Positions 21,446 to 32,594 of a DNA stretch of 64,000 bases are shown here, one piece after another. The DNA is taken from NCBI GenBank assembly GCA_963921195.1, contig OY992537.1, positions 55,576,313 through 55,640,312 on the forward strand, read 5' to 3'. Position 1 is the first letter of the stretch, and the number at the start of each line of letters is the position of its first letter. Made by a program: the position numbers and the translations under genes. Under the pieces are notes generated by a model, which saw nothing but the letters and a program-made list of their open reading frames with translations, made no database searches and was not told where the DNA came from. The stretch comes from Pegoplata infirma (Eukaryota > Arthropoda > Insecta > Diptera > Anthomyiidae).

Positions 21446-23159
21446 ATATACACCCCGAAAAGTTTTACAGTAACTAAAAGTTTTTCGTTAAAGTTGTTTT
21501 AAACGTTTTATCGTTTGTTTTTCAAGGAAAATAAAATATTGAATGATTTATACAGTTGTAAAAACAATAAACTATAAAAGTTACGGAAAAATATTTTTAT
21601 CAGTTAAATTATTTGTGACTGATTATTCCGTATAATTTTACAGAAGTACGGTTTTTGTGGTTTGTTATTCAAAAAATTTTATTTTTACTTCACAAAATAA
21701 AAAAATGTAAACAGTTAAAATAACTGAAATATCGTTTGTTTTTACGGAATGTCTAGTCATTTATTAACTTTTAAAAATAACTGAAAAATTATGTTGTTTC
21801 AAATGAAATATAAGTAGTCCGTTTTTTAAAAGGAAAAACGATTGTTTTAAACGTTTTTTCAGTTGAATTTACTTACAAAATATTTTGAGTGTACCATTTT
21901 TTTTATTTTTTTTTGCCGTAAAACCAAAAAATTTGTAAATTTACAAAATTTGTAAATTTACAATATTACAATATTTTTTTACTTGAAAACTTTTAACAAA
22001 CTTTTTAATGTATAACACTGCACTTTTTTATTTTTTCGACATTTCGTTTTTCTTAAGTAGAACATATGAGAATTGCGAAGGAGGCTACACAAGAAATTTC
22101 TTATATTTTCAGGAATAATTAGTCAAAAAATAACAATTTTTTTTTGAATTTTTAATTATTTTCACAAGTATTTTTAAAAAATCGAAAATTTTTTTTGGAT
22201 ATTGTAGATTAGATGTTTAAGTACCGGTTAAAATAAGAAAAACATAATATTTCATAATTGGTAGCATTTTATTGACATTTTAGGTGCCAAATTAAAAAAA
22301 AAAAAAATTCCAAAAGATATGGTAAAATTACCAAAAAAAATGGTAAAAATACATCAAAAAAAAGTAGAACAATTATATAGTAGAAACACATAAAAATTGT
22401 GGCATTTTAATTAACGCAAATTACCAAAAAATGGTGTAAAAATTAAATTTTTTGCTAAAGCTTACATTTAGTTGAAAAATTTTTGTGTCCGGAACTTAAA
22501 AAATTTCTAAACTTTTTTTTCATGAAATTTTTTATTTATAAAAAATTATTTTTAACTAAATTTTCTACTCCAAAACGCAAAAAAATCTGAACTTAGAAAA
22601 TTTTTGCGTGTCCTATTGTTGAATAATTACATTTTTTTTTTTTTTTGAAAAACAACACTAAGTTTTGTAAAATTACATTGGAATTTTGTACTTTTCAATA
22701 CATACATTTCAAACTGAAAACCTTTTAAACGAACCTAAAAAAGAAATGTTTGTAATAAAACATTTTTTTGGTAGAAAGACTAAATAACATCAAGTAAAAT
22801 TTTGTTGTACAATTACAGTTTTCTTGGGTAAAAAAACTAAACACCTTGTAATATTTTTTCATTATGTAAAATAATTCACTTTTTTGTAAATTTACCCAAA
22901 AAATTTGTAAAATAAATTTACCAACATATAATAGTTAAATTACAAAGCAAACTCTAGTTTTCGTTTTATTAAATATACAACAATTTTTGTAAAAAGACAA
23001 AAATATTAGTAAAATGGAATTACAAGACCTTTTACTTGTAATTTTACAAACTTTTTTTTTGAGTGTACTTTAAGGGGTCCTAGACGGATATTTTGATGCG
23101 TTACACACGGAATGACAAAGTGAGTATACCCCCATACTGTAGTTGGAGGGTATAAAAAA

Positions 23160-23580
23160 TAATCGTGAATATCGCCAACTTTGAAAAAAAACTGATATTA
23201 CAATGGGATTTAGTGTACACGAACTAGCTTTACCAGATGACAGTCGTAAATTTAAATCAAACTAAAAATGTTTGTATTCGACCAATTTTTTTACGAAAAT
23301 AAAGATTTTTCGCGAACAAAAAATGTTTTTCGCAAAAAAAGTCACCGTATTATAGCTTGTTATGTTAGTTTAACAGACTTGAATGGTTTTAAATTTAAAA
23401 ATGATCGAAAATGTTTAAAAATATCGTATTTATTGGACTTGAGCATCATAAGTTTAAATCGCGAATATCGCGAATACGAGCGCTAATTTCGAAAAACGGC
23501 TAGATCCATTGAATTCAGAGTACTAGAATTAACTTTACCAGTAGGGTGCCCAGCTTGTTAAAAAGTGCCAAATTCGAGCA
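23160..23580 (+). repeat. Repeat D-related fragment
   Basis: GAACTAGCTTTACCAGATGA, ATCGCGAATATCGCGAATAC, AAACGGCTAGATCCATTGAA and CAGTAGGGTGCCCAGCTTGT match words at 600-690 and 17140-17160. The order is partly duplicated. Confidence 0.5.
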
Positions 23581-23979
23581 CATTGTATCTTTTAAACTCA
23601 CCGTTTGAGATGAGAACAAGCCATTATTACATTTTTAATGTATCGGCTTTTTTAAATGGAAAACCAGTTTCAATTGTAAATTTTAAACTAGATTTCTGCA
23701 AAATAAAATATTTTAAGTTATGACACTATACAAGTAAATGAGCGATATTCACCAACAATGAATGTCTCTCGACCTGTCCATGCATTCATTGTCGTCTATC
23801 TTTACTTTTCGTTAATACCATTGTGATCTTTCTTTTGTTTAAAGGATTTTTATGATATAGGAGGGTAGTTTGACAAATGCAATTACAAAATAAACCATAT
23901 ACTGCATTATATTTGCACTGTTTAGTAAAAAAGTTTAAACCTATTTTGCCTTTCCAAGTCTTGCAACACCTCACACTGT

Positions 23980-24780
23980 TTAAAAATTGTTACCGGTAAA
24001 CATTTGCAACATAAATTATTCAAAGTTTAGCTAGACTTCAAACCAGGATTTCTAAAACGAAATCATGCACTTTTCGATCCAAGAAAAGTTTTTTTTTAAC
24101 CCAGAACTTGTTGCAAAATTAAAGTAAGTAGAATTATAAATAATTTACTAATATTTGCATCAATTAAAAAATGCAAGATATTCAAATTTGTCTTCTTGAA
24201 TATAATTGCAAAAAATTATTTTGAAAACTTTATCATTGCAAAGTCTAACAAGTTTAGTAAAAATAAACTGCATCTAAATTAACTAGAAATTGCAACACTA
24301 AAAACCACAGCATTTGAACCTTTAAAAGTCTTGCAAGACCCCAAACTTTTTGCAATATAAAGTTGGAATGAAAAAATCTTGCATGACCTAAAACTTTTTG
24401 CAAAATTGGAGTAAGCAGCATTATAATCAAGATTCCAACATTCGCAATATATTCAGGGTTTCTACTTAAAAATGCTTGCAAAAAATAATTAATGCAACTT
24501 ACAAGTCTTGCAAGTTAGGAAAAAATAAACGCTAGATTAACCTTAATATATTTTGCAGAATTTGCAACATTGAACTTTGCATTTTTTCTTAATCAAAAAT
24601 AAGAGAAGGTAGCATTATATATTTTCTAACATTTGCAACACTTAAAAAATGCAAAATATACAAATTTTTCTCCTAGAAAATATTTGCAATAGCTAATAGA
24701 TGCAAATTGATCATTGCAAGGTCTTGCACATGCTGCGCCTTTGTAAATTCATAAGGTTTTGCAACACTATTCAATGAATA
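23980..24780. repeat. Degenerate tandem repeat rich in TTGCAA words
   Basis: ACTTTTTGCAAAATTGGAGTAAGCAG (24388), ACTTGTTGCAAAATTAAAGT (24106) and later relatives recur at intervals of about 200-300 bp with GTCTTGCAAG, CATTTGCAACA and ATGCAAAATAT words. About three diverged units. No ORF. Confidence 0.55.
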
Positions 24781-24910
24781 TGTAAATAGGTTTTTGTTAT
24801 TACGCCCCGACAATTAAAAACTTTTGAATATCGTATCGCAATGCTTGCCAAACTATGTTTACGGAAGAGCTGATTGTGGAAAAATTTATGAAAATATTTT
24901 TGCATGGGAG

Positions 24911-25618
24911 CCCAGTTGGCAACGTCCTCGAGCCATCCTCAGTGACGGAGCGATGACATGTCAGAGTCACACATGACATCCACAAGACATCTCTATGTAC
25001 TGGGTTGAGGACAGTTTCATACAAATTTTCAAAATGTCCTCACTCAAAGTCAGCAGTGGTCAGGGCTGACCTTCTGGGGACATTTCATCTAAGACTTCCT
25101 TGGGGAAATGTCTGACATAGGTCATGCGAAAATACAAAAAATTTTCGTATTTCCTTTAGTTTTTACTTTTATCCATTTTCCTTTATAAATTATCTTTCTC
25201 ATATTTAGAAAAAACTTTTCGCCTTTTTTAGTCCCAACTGGATTTGAACCTGGAACCTCCAGTTTATTAGTCCCACACCTAACCACTTGTTTTATTTTGA
25301 AAATTGTTTGTCTATTTATTACTTTTATACTACTTGTTAGATTTTGATTTTATTTTAATTAAGTCGATAATATTGCCATCTTTTTCTTGGAAATTGAAGA
25401 GTTGCCCAGATTTAAAATTCTAATTTAATATACTGCTATTCTGAAGACATTTCCTTTTAGACGTCTTAGAGGAATTGTCCACACTCTTAAAGCAAACATT
25501 CAGTGCTGACAACGTTAGGACATGTCATCAAGGATTGCCTATGATTTGTCAGTACCTGAAGACATTTCCTCAAGGAATCACTGTGGAAATTTCCTCAGTG
25601 ACACATTTTCCAACTGGG
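24911..25618. mobile_element. CCC...GGG-ended element (CCCAGTTGG TIR), AG duplication
   Basis: 708 bp. TIR CCCAGTTGGCAACG at the left and TTTTCCAACTGGG at the right, both followed inward by CTCAGTGAC-type words. AG flanks both sides (24909-24910, 25619-25620). It is comparatively GC-rich near both ends. Contains a tRNA-like segment at 25233-25300. No transposase. Confidence 0.65.
25233..25300 (-). other. tRNA-like segment (decayed)
   Basis: Minus strand reads AGTGGTTAGGTGTGGGACTA (D-arm/A-box-like) and later CCAGGTTCAAATCCAGTTGG (T-arm/B-box-like GGTTCAAATCC) at tRNA-like spacing. The T-stem has mismatches and no acceptor stem was found. It is probably a SINE head or tRNA pseudogene carried in the element. 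Confidence 0.4.
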
Positions 25619-25896
25619 AGTCTTCAGTTGGCAACCAGTGGAAAAACCGACGTTGTCGACTCAAAAATTAGAAAATGTTTGTCCAAATGCGAATTTTTTA
25701 ACAAAAAATTACTTTTACCACGCTGTGGTACAGGGTTTAATGAGTTTGCGCTGATGTTTGTAACTACCCAAAATATAAATACTAGACCCACTTTCAAGCA
25801 TACCGATCAATTCAGAATCACTTTTTTAGTAGATTTATTAAATGAAATTTTAAACTTAAGCTCTTTTGTCCCAAGGATGAAGCGTATTGAAATTAA

Positions 25897-27214
25897 ACAA
25901 GTGAGAGTGTTAAATTCGACTGGGCCGAATTTTTTATACCCTCCAAAATGTAAAAAAAAATTGTCAGGGGCGTTTTTTTTCGGGCGGGGGGGGGGAGGGG
26001 GGTTGAATTGGACGTTGAAATCACCTTCTCATCTTGATAAATATACCAAATGTTACACTCAAAATAATAACTCTGTAAAATACCCTGTAAAATGACTGTA
26101 ATCTCAATTCAACAGATATTTGACAGACTTTTCTGTCAAAATACAGATTTAAAGAAAATACTTTGTATTTTGTTGTGACAAAAAACAAAGTTTCCTCTGT
26201 TATATTACTTTTTACTTTGTAATCTTAATTTTACATTTTACATAATTTTAACAGAGTTTTCTGCTAAAATACAGATTTAAGCAAAATACTTCGTATTTTT
26301 TTTATAACCAAAAAAGATTTCTGTTTTGAGTAGTTTTGTTTTTGTTACCAAACATAAAAATTTTATCTGTATATTTTTTTTTGGGAAAAAGTTGAAAAAG
26401 TAGGAAAAAAAGTTATAAAAAAAAAATCTTTTCAGAAATCTTATAAGTTTTACAAAATAACATGCACTCTGTAAATTAACAAAGTTTTTTCTGTATTTTT
26501 TTTTTTTTTTTGCATCAAATGCATTTTACAAATATATGTAAATTTACGTAGTTTTCTTTGCTAAATGGTGGTTTATTTAACCAATATTTTACTAGAAACT
26601 CTGTAAATTAACAGGGTTTTTTGTCCAAATCATTTTACAGAGTTTTAAAGTAAAACTTCAGAGTTTTCTCTGTCAAAAAGCTTTCATATTTAACCAAAAT
26701 TTTACTATAAACTCTGTAAATTAACAGTTTTTTTTGTAAAAATCATTTACAGAGTTTTTTAGCAAAAATACCAAGAAATGTTGTTAGCTGGAAAAGAATG
26801 GTGTACTCTGTTAAATTAGCAGAGTTTTTTTGTAATTTAACAGAGTTATTATTTTGAGTGTAAATTTATTTTACAAAAATACAAAAAAAACGTAAAAAAA
26901 GTGTATATTTTCAGAGGTTGCTTCAGTTCTTTAAGGGGGAACTTTTTTCCTTCTGGCCCGATTTTGCCCATTCACGAACTTAACCTGCCTATGAACATGA
27001 GACATATTTGTGCCAAACTTCAGGAGTCTAGCTGCTTCATTTTGGACTGCATTGTGTTATCTACAGACAGACGGACATTCATAGAATGTCTTAGAATCGA
27101 TCATGGATCAATAATATATATACTTTATGGGGTCCCCGACCGATATTTCAATGCGTTACAAACGGAATGACAAAGTGAGTATACCCCCATACTGTGGTTG
27201 GAGGGTATAAAAAA
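25897..27214 (-). mobile_element. HINE-A copy inside HINE-C, itself interrupted
   Basis: Minus strand: 5' end TTTATACCCTCCAACCACAG (27214), core and TATATATTATTGATCC, AAGTTCCCCCTTAAAGAACT near 26935; 3' hairpin region ATTCGGCCCAGTCGAAT near 25920 and CTCTCACTTGTTT. A TIR element (26056-26860) interrupts it. Confidence 0.8.
26056..26860. mobile_element. CACTCAAAATAATAACTCTG TIR element, TA duplication
   Basis: 805 bp, CACTCAAAATAATAACTCTG to CAGAGTTATTATTTTGAGTG, TA at 26054-26055 and 26861-26862. The interior repeats AACTCTGTAAATTAACAG-type words on both strands. Related by its ends to the CACTCAAAA group but a different interior. An orphan right end sits at 38958-38983. Confidence 0.82.
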
Positions 27215-27771
27215 TCGGACCTTGTTTTGAACTATCCCCTTTAAAAACGTCCCTTTTCATTTTGCCACACATGACTAAAACAATGGTTTTATTATAGAAA
27301 TCCTTTCAAAATTTGGCAGGTAAACGTGTTTTTTATTCACAAATCACCAAGCCGAATTTTTAAGAAATCGGACCAGGTCTTCTTGTAGCCTCCATACAAA
27401 CTACCTTCCCGATATTCACAAAAATCTCTTAAATTTCATGAAAAATAGAAAATATTTTATTAAAATTTTGTTTGGATGTATTTAACACATACTTTTATAA
27501 CCTAATCAAATCTGATTATAATCGGACAAATTTTGGACTTAGGCCCCATATAAAAATTTCACCGATATTCAGTTTAAGCGGTTTATTGACAACAAATAGA
27601 AGCCTATATCACTCAAATTTGGTTTGTGAGTGTTTTTTACACTTATTAAAGATTTGACAAAAGATAAATCCAATCGGTCCATGTTTGAACTTGATACCCA
27701 TTTTCCGAGAAACACTGGTGTAGGGTATTATATGGCTGGTCTTGACCGACTATAATTTTCTAACTTGTTTT

Positions 27772-28708
27772 TTACTAAATTCGTTTAAAATGTTTACAAA
27801 TGTTGAGTTTTTATGTAGAAAATATGTTAAATTTTTTTTTAATTTTTAGTCGAATTTTGTAAAAATAATACCCTACACCAGTGTTTTCCAGAAAGTTAGT
27901 ATAGTATGCACAACTTTTCTTTATATTAAGTAAAATGTCAAAATTTTTGGAAATTTTTGTTAATAAGTTGAAAAATGTTTATATACTATACTTGTTTTAA
28001 GTAAATAGGCGTAAATCGTAAAAAATTGAAAAAGGTCAACTTCACCTAATACAAATCGACCACCCCTAAAAATGAGTTTGGGCCGATGATGGTGGGCATA
28101 CGAGTTATTAAACATAAAAGTAAATCGATTTGTTGAAAATCAAGTGTGTGGCAATCGAAGGAGTGCTGATGATGAAAGGGTGGCATTTTCCGAAAGCTGT
28201 CGACATCACCACTAAGCTTGTGTTGTCACTTGATTTTTTTCAGACTTACTATTGTACAACAATTATTATTTCTCAGAAATAATTAGTATTAACTCAAACC
28301 GAACTAAAAAAAAATTCAGTTTAAAAAAAGATTTTTTTAATAAAAAAAAAAATATAAAACAAGGTTTTTGATAACAACAATTTTTTATTGACGAAAAAAA
28401 AATTTAATGAAAAAAAATGAGAAAAAATTTTGATAAAAAAAAAAAAAATTATACAAAAAAAAATTTTGAAAAAAATAGCTGAAAATTAATTATGTTACGT
28501 TTTATTCATCAGTTTGACTTTCTGTCACTGCAAAGTATTTCAAGTCCGTAAATTTTTTGATTTTAGACGTTATGCATCTTAATTAATTTTTGTTCTTCCA
28601 ACGCCTAGCAAAACCTCAACGATATCTTGGTAATTTTGCAAGGGTTTGCCACCAAAAAAAGTTAAGTATTGCAAAAGTTAATTTTTGCAATCTAACATTT
28701 TTTACCTC
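27772..28708. other. AT-rich stretch with a HINE-C scrap and a small inverted repeat
   Basis: AATACCCTACACCAGTGTTT near 27870 is HINE-C-like. AAATCAAGTG at 28137 pairs with CACTTGATTT near 28225 around a GC-richer 80-bp core. An A-rich minisatellite like that of repeat E lies at 28380-28470. No gene. Confidence 0.4.
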
Positions 28709-29052
28709 CCCAGCAAAAAAAGAGCTTACCATTCACTACAAAATTCACCACAACTTATGAACCAGATGTACTTCTTCTTCAACTGAAACATTGATGAATT
28801 TAATATGGGCGTGACACACAAAGTATGTTCTTTTTATCGCCACTTTTCAGTGGCGAAAGATTGACACTTAAGTATAACATATATCACTAGTGTTTTTATC
28901 ACAACTTCTGAAGTAGTGATCAGGATGTTAATATAACTTGACCTTTTGGAAGCACTTTTTCATCACTTCTTTAGAAGTACATATTTCTTGGCATTTTGGG
29001 TGGGATTATGTCATTTTTATTTGGTGATTTAGAACTTCTAAATTAGAAATTC

Positions 29053-29681
29053 TTTTTATACCCTCCACTTAGTGATAGAGGGTATATATAAGTTTGTCAT
29101 TCCGTTTGTAACTCATCGAAATATCGATCTGGGACCCCATAAAGTATATATATTCATGATGCCCGATCGATTTTAAGACATTCTAGCGATGTCCGTCTGT
29201 CCGTCTGTCCGTCTGTCTGTCTGTGGAAAATGCTGTCGCGGACAAAATATATCACAGAGATGACTGAAACTTAACATGTTTATTGGAAGTTCTCCCGAGA
29301 AGTTTGATATTGCATTTGATCGATATCGGTTCAGCGGTTAAAAAGTTACGAACGAAAATGTAAGCACACCTCAAAAATTTCAGTACATTCAACATTACCT
29401 AAAAATACAAAATGCTTTAATTCGGCTTCTGGTTGACATATGTGAACATAATTGAACACCAAATGGTATTTAAACAGGTACGAACATATTTTTTGATAAA
29501 AAAAGAAAAAAATCGCGGATTTTTTTTAACAAAATTTTTTTTCGCGGAATTTTTTTTTTGAAAAATTTTTTTTTTTTCAAAAGTAATTTTCTTTTAAATA
29601 AAGTTTTTTGCAATAATCTTTTTGAAATTGTGGAGGGTATCACTACATTCGGCATGGCCGAATTTAACTTTTTTACTTGTT
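29053..29681 (+). mobile_element. HINE-B copy
   Basis: TTTTATACCCTCCACTTAGT, GATAGAGGGTATATATAAGT, TTGTCATTCCGTTTGTAACT, ATATTCATGATGCCCGATCG, GTCTGTCCGTCTGTCCGTCT microsatellite (29193), then GTGGAGGGTATCACTACATT with hairpin ATTCGGCATGGCCGAAT and TTTAACTTTTTTACTTGTTT. Non-coding. Confidence 0.82.
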
Positions 29682-29779
29682 TCACTTATTTTTGTAAGAT
29701 TGATTGAAAGAGTATTTTTTGTAATATTTACACTAAAAACACTGTTCGGCAGCAAAAACCTTCCAGTGAAATTTCTAAC

Positions 29780-30330
29780 TGGTCTCTATAGATTTTGGTC
29801 TCCTGCTTCCAAATCTACCGTCCAAATTTTTCTAGCACGTACCGTTTTTGAGATATTCGCTGTTAAAAAGTAAAAAAAAACACTTTTAGGGGTCCACTGT
29901 TACGTATTCTTACGTTGCTTCCACGAAATAGGACTTAATTTTATATAAATCAGGAATCAGGAGGTCGTGATTCCAAAACTGCAATCCACAATTTTCAAGC
30001 ATGTTCTGTTTTTGAGATATTCGCGTTTGAAAATTTTAGTGTGATTTATAAAGAATATAAGTGCATAACAGTAGAGTTTGAGTTTTTCAAACGCCAATAT
30101 TTCAAAAACAGTACGCGATAGAAAAATTTGGATGCCAGATTTGGAATAAAGATGCCTTATTTTTACAAAATCGAGTTCTATTGTGTTCAAGCAACTTAAG
30201 AATACGTTACAGAGGAGACCCAAATATTTCAATATTAAAACGCGAATATCTTAAAAACCTTACTTGAAGAAAAATTAATTTCATTGATAATCTAACGTAT
30301 ATACTTCGAATTAAGAAAGGAGTAATTATA
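29780..30330. repeat. Inverted repeat related to 48490-48866
   Basis: TCTCTATAGATTTTGGTCTC, TCCAAATCTACCGTCCAAAT and TTTGAGATATTCGCTGTTAA match the arm words at 48520-48600. A reverse set (AACGCCAATATTTCAAAAAC, TAGAAAAATTTGG near 30120) follows. Boundaries not resolved. Confidence 0.45.
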
Positions 30331-30424
30331 GAGATCACAAAACTATAAAAATTTACGGCGAATTGATTCACAAGTTTGTTTTGACCACAAGCCTATACCT
30401 CAATTTTCTAAAAAGCTTAAACAA

Positions 30425-31232
30425 TAGGGCTATACGTTTTTTACATTTTTTGAAAATATCAAAATTGGCATAGCACAGTCATATAGACCGTGAAAAACTA
30501 TAAAGAAAAGTGTTTTCACTTTTTCGCGGATGTTAAAAAAGTACACGCACCAAACGCGATGAAGTTTTAAATTACTATTTTTGTATTTTTTTTTTAATCG
30601 CAAAATGTAGCTATTTTAACTATGATTCCGCTTTAATCAAGTCCGAAACTAAAACTAAGGTAGGCGGGGATGGTACCCATGGGGTACTACCCACCTTTCC
30701 AACAACATTTTAACGTTCATTTTAATACCAAGTTACCAAACTGAGCTTTACCCAATATGTGCCTTTATTTGTGGAAAATAGTTGACATATAGTTCTCAGA
30801 TCACTGATTTAGGGAAGATGACTTTAAATCTCTGGAAGAGTCGTTCGGTAGATTTAAAAACGCTCAGATCCTTCTTAAGATATTGGGAAAAAGAAGAATC
30901 AATAATTCCAAACCAGCAAAGAAGTAATATTTGCGCGGAATGTGCCACTATGGTGGTCCAGGATATTTATCCTTTATGTAAATCAGCACGAACTTTAAAT
31001 CTAAAGTTTATTTCCTTCAATAAATAGACATTAGAATTTTTTTAACATTTTTACTTGTTGTTAAATAAAAAATACATAAATTTTGTGTTAATAAAAAAAT
31101 CTTGAGGACTTTTAGAAAATGCATTTGGTGCGTGTGTTTTTTTTTGCAAAATGATCGGAGAAAGCGATTTTGTTTAATAAAACAACATTGTCCATCACGT
31201 GGTGCTATGCCAAAAATTTGGTTATAGCCCTA
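30425..31232 (+). mobile_element. hAT-like element, 8-bp TSD TTAAACAA
   Basis: 808 bp. TIR TAGGGCTATA / TATAGCCCTA with a further inner match (TTTGGCATAGCAC). Exact duplications TTAAACAA at 30417-30424 and 31233-31240. Contains one open frame (30782-31027), too short for a hAT transposase. Confidence 0.85.
30782..31027 (+). pseudogene. Protein remnant with CX2C segment inside the hAT
   Basis: 81 codons ending LNLKFISFNK. The part RSNICAECATMVVQDIYPLC has the CX2C...C spacing of the second half of ZAD-type zinc-binding domains in insect zinc-finger proteins. The first CX2C half was not found upstream. It may be a captured exon fragment or a remnant of an element protein. An upstream AG at about 30818 could serve as an acceptor. 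No function is claimed. Confidence 0.35.
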
Positions 31233-31309
31233 TTAAACAACCTTTAATAATGTGATGCAGCAACATCCGCTTTAGTTCGTAAATGTATTTATTTAATTTA
31301 GGACCAACT

Positions 31310-31451
31310 TTTTATACCCTCCACTCTAGTGATAGAGGGTATATATAAGTTTGTCATTCCGTATGTAACACATTGAAATATTGGTTTAGGACCCCATAAA
31401 GTATATATATTAATGATCCTTGATCGATTCTAAGTCGATCTAGCGATGTCC

Positions 31452-31486
<35 letters not shown>

Positions 31487-32594
31487 CGTCTGTCTGTCTG
31501 TCTGTTGAAATCACGTTTTTGGCTATAATCCAGAACCGATTTAAACGCCTGGGGTACCAAAAGTTGCGTAATTCTCCTAGGCAGAATCTAATGTTTTTTT
31601 TTTTTTAAATCGGTTAAGTATTTTAAAAGTTATGAGTGAAAATGTAAATTTTGATGAGTGAAAATGTGAATTTTACACAAAAAAAATGCTATAACTTGAC
31701 ACCTGTTGAATGAATGTAAACGAAACTTTGAATTTAATGTAATTTTATCATTCCTAACACTCACAAAAAATTTGGGCCGAATCGCACAATGGGGCGTGGC
31801 ACCAGCCATTTAACCCAAAATTTTAAAATGATTTATCTTGGCTCATGGTTGACATATTCAAATAAAATTTTAAATAGGTTCTTATTTTATTGTTCTCAAC
31901 GTTCTTCTGGTTATTTTGGTACCAATTATGGCAAAATCGGTTCAGGGGTTAAGAAGCTATGAGCAATTGAGATGAGTTTCAATATAAACCTCTATGATAT
32001 GGCGTGGCAGCGCGTTTTTGTAGTTGTTGATGGTTGTTTGGCTTGTTGTTATTTGTATCAAAAGAAGTTAAAAATACGTAGTATGTGTCATACACGTGCC
32101 ACGTGGTTGCTTTTATATAATTTTTATATAATTTTCATACATACATATTTATAAAATATTTTTTTTGTTTTTTAAATATTTGCATTGCACTATAGTTCCG
32201 ATTATCACTTTTCTTGGCCAAAATTACAAAAATGGAAAAAATTTTGGTTTTAAATAGGTTTTGTGGTAAAAATTGTTATAATTTTTTTGTTTTCCATGTA
32301 TGATATTATAAAAAATTTTTTGTATTTAAACTCAAAAAATTAATTGAAAAAATTTAAAAAAATACTTTTTTTTTATTTTTAGCTAAATTTGTCTTTGAAC
32401 AATAAATGAGTTTGTACAAAAATAAAATATGTTTTCTGTTGTTTGTAAGTGTTTACGACTTTCTATAAAATCCATTTTGAGAAAATTGAATTTTGGCCAA
32501 CAAAGGTCGTCCGCGAAACCATAGTGCATTGGTTAACATTGTGGAGGGTATTTAAAGATTCGGCACAGCCGAATATAGCTTTCTTACTTGTTTT
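31310..32594 (+). mobile_element. HINE-B copy, long form
   Basis: TTTATACCCTCCACTCTAGT start, core, GATCCTTGATCGATTCTAAG, a long GTCT/GTCC run (31449-31505), CAAAATCGGTTCAGGGGTTA internal words, GTGGAGGGTATTTAAAGATT, hairpin ATTCGGCACAGCCGAAT and CTTTCTTACTTGTTTT. About 1.28 kb. An open frame at 31972-32154 has no support. Confidence 0.8.

Larger units (their letters stand above)
19010..23065 (+). mobile_element. CACTC-TIR element, TA duplication, ~4.06 kb with insertion
   Basis: Starts CACTCAAAAAAAAAGTTTG and ends CAAACTTTTTTTTTGAGTG, flanked by TA (19008-19009, 23066-23067). The two ends differ inside the ~25-bp TIR. The left end carries hairpins CCCCGTGATTTTACGGGG and CCCCGTAATGTTACGGGG; the right end has GGTCTTGTAATTC-type sequence (reverse strand). 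The interior repeats TTGTAAATTTACAA. No transposase. Minus the hAT insertion it is about 2.2 kb. Confidence 0.85.
18588..23158 (-). mobile_element. HINE-A, full-length copy carrying a 4-kb insertion
   Basis: Minus strand: 5' end TATACCCTCCAACTACAGTA near 23158, 3' hairpin ATTCGGCACAGCCGAAT near 18610 and CTCTCACTTGTT end. It is broken in its TATATA run by the element 19010-23065; joining the flanks with one TA gives the usual ATATATATAC-TTTA order. Confidence 0.8.
25722..27771 (+). mobile_element. HINE-C copy split by HINE-A
   Basis: 5' part CCACGCTGTGGTACAGGGTT to GATGAAGCGTATTGAAATT (25896), then HINE-A 25897-27214. It resumes at AAAAAATCGGACC, matching the intact family order ATTGAAATTGGAAAAAATCG seen in 17747-18557. 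3' end: GGTGTAGGGTATTATATGGC, hairpin GGTCTTGACCGAC-type, TTTTCTAACTTGTT. The GTCY block is deleted. Confidence 0.75.

Noticed and set aside
25233..25300. Functional tRNA gene
   Set aside because: T-stem mismatches and no acceptor stem; only box-like sequences remain.
25475..26095. 206-codon plus-strand frame
   Set aside because: It crosses three element boundaries (CCCAGTTGG element, HINE-C, HINE-A) and has no domain; a chance frame.
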